Both the position numbers and the translations under genes were made by a program. A model generated the notes under the pieces. The model had not been told where the DNA came from. It did no database searches and was given only the letters and a program-made list of their open reading frames with translations. A stretch of 64,000 nucleotides of DNA from Uloborus plumipes (Eukaryota; Arthropoda; Arachnida; Araneae; Uloboridae), in assembly GCA_038373865.1 (NCBI GenBank), contig JAXGGA010002162.1, positions 62,001-126,000 on the forward strand. Direction: 5' to 3'. The first letter of the stretch is position 1. Each line of letters begins with the position of its first letter. Of this stretch, positions 38,230-50,200 are shown in pieces.

Positions 38230-41200
38230 AACTCTAAACTTAAAATTTAATACGACAATTTTTATTGGCTTCATTTGCACAACATCGCCATCTACTGCCG
38301 TCGTTCTGACAACTTTTCAAAGAGATCACAGACACGTTCACTTTTACAACTACTACAAAAGTGATACCCTATATTAAAATCAAATACCCAAGGCTACTAC
38401 TAAACTAAATACTAACGTTATCGCAAAACTATCATAGTATTTTGAAACAATAAAAGTTACAATTAAGGTTTACCGAGATAAGCCTTGGCTTGAAATGTCG
38501 CATTTAAAATTGATTTGAACAACAATGTAACGATTTTGACAGTTGAGCAAAAAATTTAACTTTTTCAAACTTCAATCGCTTATAAGTCGCTTAAACGTGG
38601 ATTTTCGAGATTCTCGTTACGCGGCGCTAGCGGAGAAACGTTCTAAAGAACGCATTTTTTTTAATCTTTCGAATGAAATCAAAATGGAGACGATACGACA
38701 ATTATTTCGCTAGATAGAGTCAATTTTGTGCCCCAAAATTGAAGTTCGAATAAAAAACGAACCGACACTTTTTAGAGGGTGGGTCTAATTTTCGTCAATA
38801 GCCCGCGGGATAAGCTTCAAAATCATAAATTTTCTTGCAATTCGATAAAGAAATGAGCGAGTTTCGACCGGGTATAGGATTCGGCTTAGAGAAATAATAT
38901 ATGGAGATTGATAAATATATACGTCAGCTGGCTGTATCTCGGTGGAAAAATTGTCAGCTGATACTTTGAAGGTCGTTACGTAGAAGTTAGCTAGAAGCAT
39001 TTACTGACTACACTGTTCGACAAAAAAAAAACCTTGAAAATGCTTCTGGTATTTTGAAGGCTGATTCTTATATAAAATGACCCCCTGAATCCGAATATGA
39101 CCCCCATTTTCCCCCATCACGTCCCAATTTTTTTTTTAAACGCCCCCCTTTTTTTTCATTTTTCCTTAGTTTCAGGGCTATTATATTTTTTTTGGAGGGG
39201 AAAGGAGCCTTATATTCACCAATAAATTTTTTTGAAGGTCAAGAGAGACTCAAAGTTTAAAATCATGAGCACCGAGAAAAAAATCGGGGAACTTGGGGGG
39301 GGGGGGGGGCGTGGCCCCCCAAAATATTTGAAAAATCACCAAAAACGATCTTTTTATTCTAGTTTCTTTAAAAAGACCTTTAAAACATTTTTTTCGGTGC
39401 AGAACCAGAGTACAGGATCCGTTCCTATGGCTCCTGGGTCAGAAAAAATTTTCACGCTGTAAAATTAAAAAAAAAAAAATAATAATAATAATGCTTTAAA
39501 AATCGTACTTTGCACTCGAGTTTTAAAGCAGGTCTTCAGCCAAAAAAAACAAAATTGTGGCTGATTCTTATGTCAAATGACCCCCTATTTCCAAATATGA
39601 CCTCAGTTTCCCCCCTCCACCCCCTCTTTCCAGAGAGTCCCCCCCCCCCCCAATTCAGAGTCATTTTACTAATTCGGAGGGGAAAAGTACATTACGTAAC
39701 CCGTTAACATAATTCTAAAAGGCAACAGAGGTTCAAAGTTCAAAATCATGTACATGTGTACCAAAAATATAAACTATGGCGGTGTACCCCCCCCCCCCCC
39801 CCCAAAAAAAAAAAAATCTTCTTTTCTTGTTTTTCTAAGAGACGTTTTAAACCTTTCCTTTTTTTTTTTTTTTTGTGAAAAATCAGAGTATTGAATTTTC
39901 TTTTCTTTTTTTTGGGGGGGGGGAGGGGGGAGGTATACCGCCCTAGTTTATATTTTTGGTACACATGTACATGATTTTGAACTTTGAACCTCTGTTGCCT
40001 TTTAGAATTATGTTAACGGGTTACGTAATGTACTTTTCCACTCCGAATTAGTAAAATGACTCTGAATTGGGGGGGGGGGGGACTCTCTGGAAAGAGGGGG
40101 TGGAGGGGGGAAACTGAGGTCATATTTGGAAATAGGGGGTCATTTGACATAAGAATCAGCCTCAATTTTGTTTTTTTTTTGGCTGAAGACCTGCTTTAAA
40201 ACTCCAGTGCAAAGTGCGATTTTTAAAGCATTATTTTATTTTTTTTTTTTTTAATTTTACAGCGTGAAAATTTTTTCTGACCCAGGAGCCATAGGAACGG
40301 ATCCTATACTCTGGTTCTGCACCGAAAAAAATGTTTTAAAGGTCTTTTTAAAGAAACTAGAATAAAAAGATCGTTTTTGGTGATTTTTCAAATATTTTGG
40401 GGGGCCACGCCCCCCCCCCCCCCCAAGTTCCCCGATTTTTTTCTCGGTGCTCATGATTTTAAACTTTGAGTCTCTCTTGACCTTCAAAAAAATTTATTGG
40501 TGAATATAAGGCTCCTTTCCCCTCCAAAAAAAATATAATAGCCCTGAAACTAAGGAAAAATGAAAAAAAAAAGGGGGGCGTTTTAAAAAAAAATTGGGAC
40601 GTGATGGGGGAAAACGGGGGTCATATTCGGATTTAGGGGGTCATTTTACATAAGAATCAGCCTTCAAAATACCAGAAGCATTTTCAAGGTTTTTTTTTGT
40701 CGAACAGTGTAGTCAGTAAATGCTTCTAGCTAACTTCTACGTAACGACCTTCAAAGTATCAGCTGACAATTTTTCCACCGAGATACAGCCAGCTGACGTA
40801 TATATTTATCAATAGCTACATATAAGCTATCATCTGGTAAATTTTTAGGCGAGAGGAAATGACTGAATTTTTTTTTTTTTTCTTCAAGCGTGGGAGGTTC
40901 CAACTGCTTATCCCCCCCACCGAGTCTCAGCTGACATTCACGAGGCTTCATAGTTCGATTTTCTGCTGCGTTTTACTAATTATCACTTGAGAGGAACTTG
41001 GTCATATATATCTGTTACTGGCTCTCGGACTATCTGTTCCTCTTACCCTGCAAGAAAAAGAACTTAATAACCATACCAATGAACACCTTTCTTAAATGCT
41101 AAAAAAGAAAGAAAATATGAGAAAAGCCATCATTTATCTTTTATCGAATTAAAATGTGCAATAGAAAAACTTTAATGTTGTCGTGAAACAACCAGTTAAG

Positions 41201-44200
41201 GTTTATGGATATAACCTCACTGAAAAGATTTCAGCACTTTTAGCCAAATGAAAACTAATGTGGACTAGCTTCGTGTATAAAGTAAAACATTGAAAGTTGA
41301 CTCAATCAGAATCGCATGTATCTCCTGTTCTAATAAACTAAGAGAAATGGAAAAAATTTCTTCTTCAGAAAAAAAAACCTTTTTAACGACATATAATGTA
41401 ATCCCATGAGGGGATTTTTTTTACCTCTCAATTAGGCAAAATTTTTGAGTTGCAGCCCACCGGGAAACATTCAAATTTTACGCAAACTTCCAGAGCTGTA
41501 GGTGCTATGGGGCCTTCTGACCATTGGATACAAAGAAAGAAACATCATCTCCTTCACACATATAGATTTGTATAATATTTATTATTCGATTCCTTTTACT
41601 ATATGTGTCTATTAATCAAGAGTACTACTATTACTCTTATTTTAGAATGTATTATTATTCCCTAAAATACTGTAACGATTACGTAGCACCTTTAACTTTC
41701 TTAAATGAGCATTCCAATCTTGAGGAAGTAACTATAAATTTATTTACAAGTATGTACACTTATTTACAATAGGAGCAGGAAACAATTGCTAAACATCCAG
41801 CAATTAGGTAGCAAACAGTACACTGTACTCTCAACAGTAATTCAGCACCACGTATCTAACGTGAACAGTAATTAAGAAATTACAAAAGCAAAACAAACAT
41901 TCGCCCAAGCGAATAAAACGAGTCACCAGAAATCAAATCTGAAAACAACTGTTTTCAAGGCAGTTGGACAGCTATTTATACTCTGAAGGAAATTTCTACA
42001 ACATTCTAGCAAAATCCGGAGTATTCAATTCATTCACAAACTTAAATAATCCATTCAAGAAAATTCTAGTGATAAAAAGAAAAACCCACAATATTATAAC
42101 TCAGAGCGAAAATGCCTTCACGCTTATTAAATGTAGGGCAAATGTAAAAACTACAAAAGGTTACAAGGCCGGTATACAAATGATAAAAGTGATATCTTCA
42201 GATACTTTTGCAACATGTCGCCAGATAAAACCAAAACTAGTGACACCAAGAACAATTTAAAAAAATGGTGAAAGGAAGGAAAAACAACAACTATTTACAA
42301 GATTTGTAACAATACTATAGATAGAGCAAGATGTTCCACCTCCGGCTTGACATAACAAGTAGATACAGCAACACTAAGAACTGATTAAATACTGCAAAAA
42401 ATTATTAATGTTTCCTAATTCTGGCAGTCTTATTTTCATTAAAAAAAAATTTATGTTGAGATATTAACAAAAAAAAAAAAAAAAACACATATTCTGACAT
42501 TAGAATTTCAGCAATTTCAAACATATAATGAAATAGTAAGATTCAGACCTGTGTAGTCAAAAGAAATACTGGATATGTGGCATCTGTTTGGAATATCTGT
42601 ATTCTTCTTTCTCTTTCCTCCATTTTGGAGATAGTGCCATCAATTCTCATTACTTTCCATTTCCTAATTATAAATAAATAATTTTTAGCACCGAACAAAG
42701 AAGAAATTTGTTATTACATATTTGTTTGAAAAATAATAAATACAAAGTTGTCCAGTAAAAAATGTTATAAATTATTTTCAAGCAAAATTTAGATAAAATA
42801 AAATATACTATGTTAAATGAAAATCTATTTAACCAACTAAATTGACAGTTAATTTCAACAAACATTCTTTAAGTATTAAGAAATATTTTCAGAAATAGAA
42901 TTTCTAGCTGAGTCATATATCTAGAAGAAAAAAAAGGGGAGTATGGATTTATGCATGCATATTAGGGTGAGGGGAAAAACACTTTTTTTACGTTATCAAT
43001 TTCTAATGGCACGGAAAATTTGTCCACTGGCATCCTAATAACGGGAAAAATAACGTTAAAAAAATATACTTTTTTTTTTAATTGCACAAAAGCCCTTGTG
43101 TTGAGAAAAAATTGGAAACTTTTAAAAACATACATTTAAAAAAATAATAATAATTTTACTTATTTCTAACAGTATAAACTTTAGTTTTCGAAATAACTCG
43201 GAAAAACTTTGGGGCACATTGTCGAACATTTGAATTCACGTAGAAAGCCTGAAAATACGATATTTTTGAGTAAAAGTTATTTTGTTTCAAAATCCATAAG
43301 CTGACAAAAACCTACAAAAATATACTATTGAGCATCCAATTTATTGCTTTACATACCGTCTGTTGGGGTAAGATTGGCCCTATGAGGGCAACATTGGCCC
43401 AAAGTTAGAAAAAGTTTTGTTGTCCTGTATTGTAATCATAATGATGAGTTATCGGCCTAGACAATGCCTTACTGGATAGGTAGCACTACTGGCTTGACTG
43501 TTCATGAAGTGAAGGTAATTTCTATATTTCATATTCACTCTAGTGCTGCTCCATCTTCACTTTGAGAAAGTGATAAATTGTTGTCTCTCAACTTTTACTT
43601 GTGAACGCTAATTCTTGAAGAGCTACTTGTAGGTAAGTGTATAACGATATCATATATTCAATTGTTTCAAGTATTTTTGGTGTAATAATGCTGTTACCTT
43701 TGTTATTTACGAAAAAAAAATTCGATTTTATTATTTCATGACAACTTTGGCCCAGAGTTGGGGTAACTTTGGCCCAAGATGGTAGCTGGGCCAAATTACC
43801 CTAAGGTACATTATGTTCGATATAAAACTTGATTGGTACAGTCATAGAAAAAAAAACGAAACACTCGCTCGTATTCAAAGACTATTAGCACTAGAGCAGG
43901 GGTGGCCAACCTTTTTAGGGAGAGTGCCACTATCTAGAGAGAAAAAACTCGGCGTGCCACATTGCATTTTTCCAACAAACTAAAAATTTTTAAAATGTTA
44001 AAAATAAATTTTAGGTTGGCTGACTATGAAATTCTTACTCAAATTAAACATTTTCTCTCGTAAATCTGAGCAATTGAAATCGAAATCGTAATAAAGATAA
44101 AACAAGTCCGAACGTAAGAGTTATCGTTAATAAACGCTTATATAAGTTCTGAAAGTTGGCTTATGCTTAAAAAAGAAACAAAGAACATCAAACATTATGT

Positions 44201-47200
44201 ACTAAAAATTAAATAGTCTGTACTTTATGTGGTTTATGAGTCTGTATCTTTTTTACCAAGTCTTTAATTTTAGGAATAGTTCTTGAGAATCCTAAGCAGT
44301 TTAACTACTTTTAGTGCTATTAATGCCGGCCACTTCGTCTAGTGGTCAGCGACATCTGCGTCTGACCGTGATGCGGTGGCCCCAGGTTCGAGTCCCGGCT
44401 AGGGGCATGGGCGTACTTTCCATCTCTCCTGTCATTGTCCTTTCTGTGTGTGTGAAAGTGAATTACGAATAGATGCCTACCCTATGAACGGGTCCTTATG
44501 GCATGTGTGTTGAGCTTAAATCGGTCTTCCACCTAAATGGTGCTCTTAAAAACGGAAGCCGTATCTTTCCTGCCTTAAATCGAGCAGATTTCATCTACTC
44601 GGGCTCGGATACCCAAGTGGTATTAGAAACAACAACAACAGTGCTATCAATTAATATTCAACGGTATTTATATTTTCCTGCATTCATAACAAAAAATATT
44701 TATTTAGAAGCGTATTTTGAACCAAATCTACAACAGCAGCAAAGTATGTAAATGTGAAAGAACATTTGTTGGTACAAATTTCCATGTAACGTGGATGACT
44801 TTCTGTTGAAGTAAGCTCTTATATTTGATTATCAATGAAAAAGGTCAGCAATTCTGATTTGGATTTCAGAAGGGTAAAAATTAGTGTCTTACAGAGAAAT
44901 AGACAAAGACTTTGAAAAGATCAGCATTTTTTATGATCCTGAAAATCATCAAACCTAACACTGAATACATACTTAAAATATGTGTAAAATTTTCTCATAT
45001 ATCATCGGAAAATTATTAAATTTGGGTTGATACTTTCAGTGTTAAATTTAATGTTTTATTCTTTTTTCTCCAAAGTAGAGAGATATAAACTAAAGTTTCA
45101 TCATAAAAGAATGTAAATGGCTTATTTTGGTCTCGGAAAATTTTTGCTGTGCAATCTTAAATTTAAATTACTTAAACGCCGGATAATAAAAGATGAAATA
45201 GCTAAATTCTATTGCTATTATTTATCCCTAAGTAGCAAGTCCTCATTGCTTTCCTCCGAGACATTTTAAAAAACACACTTCCTAAAGTTCTAAAATCTTA
45301 TGACCATTTTTCCTTTGGACTGCTACTGCACATTTCAACGAAGGAGTAACTTGCCATGCTCTCCTCTTTCTACTGAGAAAAGTTCACAAAACATTCAGAG
45401 CTCTAATTCGTAGTTTGTTAATACAGTGAACTCTACAGGGTCACTAGCAGAGAAAAAGTCTCATTCTTTAGCAACGAGTTTGTGATATAATTCGATGATA
45501 CTTTTGAAGTTTTTTTCCCAAATTATTTTCAAGTAATGTAACAAAAACAATTTAAAGATCTTCATTTGTGCAACCATACCGAATTTTGTCCAATCTGGTT
45601 TCTTAATTTTACTTACAGAGTTAACTTTTTTTTTAAATTTCACCACCCCTAGCTGAAACTATTACAGATCAAGAATCTATTCAGCAGCATCGAAAGTTTC
45701 ATTCGTGTCAAGCACAAATATGCGTTACAAAGCATTGTCTGTAGTTCCGCAGCTTTCGTTGGATGTCCGAAGCTAAGTACTTCGCAATATTGTAGTTAAG
45801 ACAATTTATAAGCCAGCCTCCTGACACTTAATCGTCATAATATCAATATATTTATCAGTTAAAGGGTTTTAGTTTTTAACCAAATTTTTGAGATCGACAT
45901 TTTTTCTTCAATTTTAAAATTTTTTCAAAAAGTCTTCGCGTGCCACTGTTACTGCTCTGCCGTGCCACATTGTGGCACGCGTGCCGCGGGTTGGCCACCA
46001 CTGCACTAGAGACACGTGTAATATGTTATTTTTTCAGGAATAATGTGCTCTATAAATTTCTATTGATAAATTGTTGTTAAGGGGTCGTCTTCATATAAAA
46101 ATCGGCATGAACATTAAAATTTTCTAAGAAAACCCCTTTTTTTATCTCATATTTGTGATCAGCAACATCATTTAACTTTGTATACCAAATAGTTTTAAAT
46201 TTGCGCCAGCCGTTGCTTCACAATTGAACTGAGAAAAAACATACCCGTAATGTTAAAAATATTTTTAATACTTGGGCATATAATACCTAAACCACGATAG
46301 GTACAGCAAAGTTTGATTTTTTATATCAAAGTATGAACCAAACCAACAATAAAAACGTCATTGACTTCCGCTCAGATAAAATCTTGAATTTTTTATGAAT
46401 TATGAAATTAATATTTGAAAAAATGATCTGGAACCATATAATATTTTGATGGAGAAACAATCTAAAAGGGGTTTTAAAGGAGAATCCAAAATGGGAGCTC
46501 AAAATATCCAGTAGTTTTTGAGATATGCTAAAAGAACCATTTTTAGGGACCATATACAACTGTGCAAACTGAAACAAAAGCAGGGAATTTCTATGCAAAG
46601 AAAGAGGAATATTCTCATCCACCAGTTGCAGAACATGCTCAGCGTTTTTATATAGTATTTAGTTTTCAACAGTTATAATATATTGAAAGCGAAAAAGTTA
46701 ATAAAACTGCTGAGTATATTTAAAAACTGGTAGATAATCCAATTTTTTGTCCATTAGTGGGAAGTCTGCATTCATGCAACACGTAGCAATTCAGAAAACT
46801 TTTTACGTGGACACTTGATTTTCATACAGAACTGTGGTATCTCGGAAGTTTATTTGGAATAATTTGTGACGATTAGACTTTTTTTTTAATTCTGGGCCAC
46901 GGTTTTAACATTTTTGCCAATCCTAATGCAGTAGTTTATATACATACAAGAGGTTACTTTTAAGTTGTAACCTATCTCCAGAAGGTGTGTGCTGCACGGG
47001 TTAGTGCGTAGCTAAAAATATGCATCCATCTTTGTTTAATCAAAAAGATAGAATGTTGCGTTTCTCCCTTGAACTCTACACAGTAGGATTTTCTCTTCCA
47101 AATTTCAAAAGAATTATAACTTTAACAAAACCTGAGAATTTTTTAATAATTATAAAAAGCAAACCTATTATAGCGATTAACTTTAGTTAATTTCTTCGAA

Positions 47201-50200
47201 AAACATGATTCGTCTATTTTTTGTAAACTTTGACCTTGGAACTAGCATTTATGTGGCGGTGGTCCCTAAAGCTTTGGTCGGTCATAACTTTTGTTCTACT
47301 GATCCTAAAGTGCTGTCGCTTGGTACCCAGCATACTTTTGGCCCTCTGCACCTAATTATGTAACCAAATGTAGGGGTTCCCATTTGAAAATTCAGACTTC
47401 GAGTTCATTTCACTTTGTATATAGTCCCTTATCAAAATTTTACTCACATAGTTTTAAAAAAGACCTATCTATATCCATGTCAGAAGACACCTTTCTTTTG
47501 TTCATGGCAAGTATAGCAGCCGAATAATTCAGAGTGTTTCGTTTTTTTTTTTTCTATGACTGTACCTATTTTATAAGCAGATTGTTTAACAAAACCACTT
47601 AAAATATTTTTATTATTATTTTAAACACTAGTTTTTGGATTTTTTGCAGGAAAAATGCCGAGAAATCGGATAAAACCTCTTGGTACAACAAATTACGCCA
47701 ATTACAAACCAGAAATGTTAGAGGAGTGTTTAGAAGCTATTAAGTCTGGTGCCTTAACCCAAAGAGCTGCAGATAAAATGTATAGTATACCTAGGTCTAC
47801 AATAAAAAAACAAACTTAAAGGGATTCATTCAAAAAATGTAGGACGTGCGAGAATTTTTAATGATGAAGAGGAGCATGTTTTCGAACAACATTTAATAAA
47901 AATGACAGACTATGGGTTCCCTGTAAATGAATTGGATTTATATTTTTATACAATACAATATTTTTCCCTAAAATGAAGTTTGTTTCATTTATTCCTATTT
48001 CTCCCCATTTCATGGATGTTTTTGAATTAAAAGCAGGCAAAACAACAAACTAATATGTCTGATGGTAATTTTATCTTGTCTAACTTTAGCACAACCTATA
48101 CTAATCACAGGTTTTATATGGTTTAAAAGTATGGGACAAAGTTTTCCCAATTCAAGGCAATTTTGGCCCAAACATTAAAAAAATGCAGTACAATATTGCA
48201 AAATGATTGAGAGGTCTCAATATGAATTTAATTTAATGATACAAGGTTTGTTTACGCAGTAAGATGTATTGAAAATTAATATAATCAATGTCAAAAGACA
48301 TATCGCTGATAAAACTATTAAAAATCTTTAGACTTGGGCCAATCTTACCCCAGCTGACGGTACCTCTCCTTCATGCTGAAATGATCTAGGATTTAACACG
48401 AGCAGTCCTGTCATTTCAAGTTTTTCTGGGGGGGGGGGGGAGAGAGAGACTAATGGTGCAAACTTAGTGCAAGTTTCATCGGTAAACAACAAAAATCAGG
48501 CAAAATTAAATGTAATTAGATTGATTTCTCAAAGCCTTGAGTGAGGGGGTAATTGACCCCCCCCCCCCAAGTGACTGGCCTTACCACCTAGCTGTAGCAG
48601 CAAGTCAAGTCCCACTCACACCCTATCCAATCAACCGATTTGGGTGTGATTCATTACACTGAAGTTCTTTAAATTATGACTTCGTATTACATTTTGCATC
48701 CAAGATTTTGATCTAATTGTTATTTAAATGGTAAAATGAGCTTGATTTTCATGCTTGTGACTTTCTCCTGCAGCCTATGTCACAAGTTTTGCACATCTCT
48801 GTACCGATTGAGTGTGGTGTCAAATATTTAAGTTTTGGCAGGTCTTTGGCTTTCAGTGAAGTTGAAATATCTTCTGTTGCCATATTTGATAACAATGGAA
48901 GTGGTACCTAATTAAACTTTGCCGATTAATAAGTTTAGATTAATCTGCTGCTTGAAAATTAATTTAGAAAACCTTGAAGGATCTAACGTGACGTACTACT
49001 GGTAACTGATTTCAGACTTTCAGTATTCTCCTGTTGCCTATTGCCTCTAACTCTTGAATGTGCTGAATGTCGTCTAATATCATCGCCACATCATAATCTG
49101 CGGATGACAAAACAATAAGTTTCTTTGAATGATGGGATCAATGATTTCTTTTACATTATTTTGAAAACGTCCTGTTGTTTCAATGACCTTTAGTATATAT
49201 TTTGGATCCTCTAATACAATGTAATGAATCTTAATATCGATCCAAATAGGATTGTAGGTCGTTACTATAAATTTTCAAGAATTTGCATTATGCTTGGCGG
49301 ACTAATTTGGGAAACAGATTCTTAACACCCAGTTTTCACAAGTTAATCATTGGGAATAGCTGAGGTTTTAAGTAGCACAATAATCAGACCAAATGCAATA
49401 ACATGTGTTATTTTGTTTTCGAACTTGTGGCTTGGTGCAAAAAAAATGTTAAAGTCATTTGTGATAATAATAATGTGAAAGTAAAATCAGATACACTTTC
49501 ATAATTTTACAAAAAAAAATCCTTTTTTTTAAAGAAAAAAACAATGAATAAAATACCTGTTAGTTAAAATACGATGAATCATGTCTAAAATTTTACGAGA
49601 CAAAGAAAATACCAACATTCTGTGGCCATTTTCTCTTAGATTGTGAAGGAGATTAATCAAAAACTTAAGTTTTCCTGACTCAAGCATTAATGTCTCATCC
49701 GAAACATTTTCTATTGAGGAAGAGCTAGATGACTCCTCATCATCAATCAAATCTTCATCCCTAAAACAATATCATCCGTTACTTTTCAGTATGTAAAACA
49801 AAGGGATATATTCAATCAAAAGAAATAATTAACAAATATCAGGTTATATTGAATCTATAATATATTTATAGAGGTTTTCTTTGATTTTATAGCAAATTCA
49901 TAAAGCAAAAAAGTAATTTAGTTGGTTTTTGACGAATAAATCTTCCAGAATTCCTTAAAATGAACTTTATACAGGGCTGCCAACATTATTAGGGAGCTAT
50001 GTGTAGTCAGAAGGAAAACAAAGTGTAGTTTCCAGTGCTTAAGTGTAGTCTAGCACGGTTCAAAAATCCCCCCCCCCCCTCCCCAACCATTATAGGCCGA
50101 TATGCTTAGATCTGTTCTTTACATAAAACAATTTCAAAACAAATCCCAATTTCAAACAATTTCTTTACATAAAACAATTGCAATAAAATGATATTTCATT

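Larger units (their letters stand above)
43839..47562. mobile_element. Tc1/mariner-like element nested in the pogo element
   Basis: Inverted ends CAGTCATAGAAAAAAAAACG and its complement continue to GAAACACTC, flanked by TA on both sides (43837-43838, 47563-47564). After removing the hAT element inside, about 1.6 kb is its own. No transposase could be read. Confidence 0.75.
43356..48360. mobile_element. pogo/Tigger-like element, TA target site
   Basis: Termini CCGTCTGTTGGGGTAAG and CTTACCCCAGCTGACGG, continuing as GATTGGCCC, are inverted and flanked by TA. GGGCCAA-type subterminal repeats recur inside. It holds a truncated pogo-type transposase 5' part (47655-47940) and a nested Tc1/mariner-like element. 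It lies in a PICH intron. Confidence 0.8.

Noticed and set aside
39232..40487. Two nearly identical small proteins ([20 protein letters not shown]...) on opposite strands
   Set aside because: They are the two arms of the inverted repeat read in both directions. The poly-Gly and frame depend on G-run length, so they are not a gene pair.
44325..44410. Possible functional tRNA gene
   Set aside because: A and B boxes are present, but acceptor and anticodon stems do not form a normal tRNA, and the unit continues into a SINE body with an (AAC)n tail and target duplication.
44503..44751. 82-codon frame
   Set aside because: It spans the SINE body and its flank. No similarity and no context for a gene.
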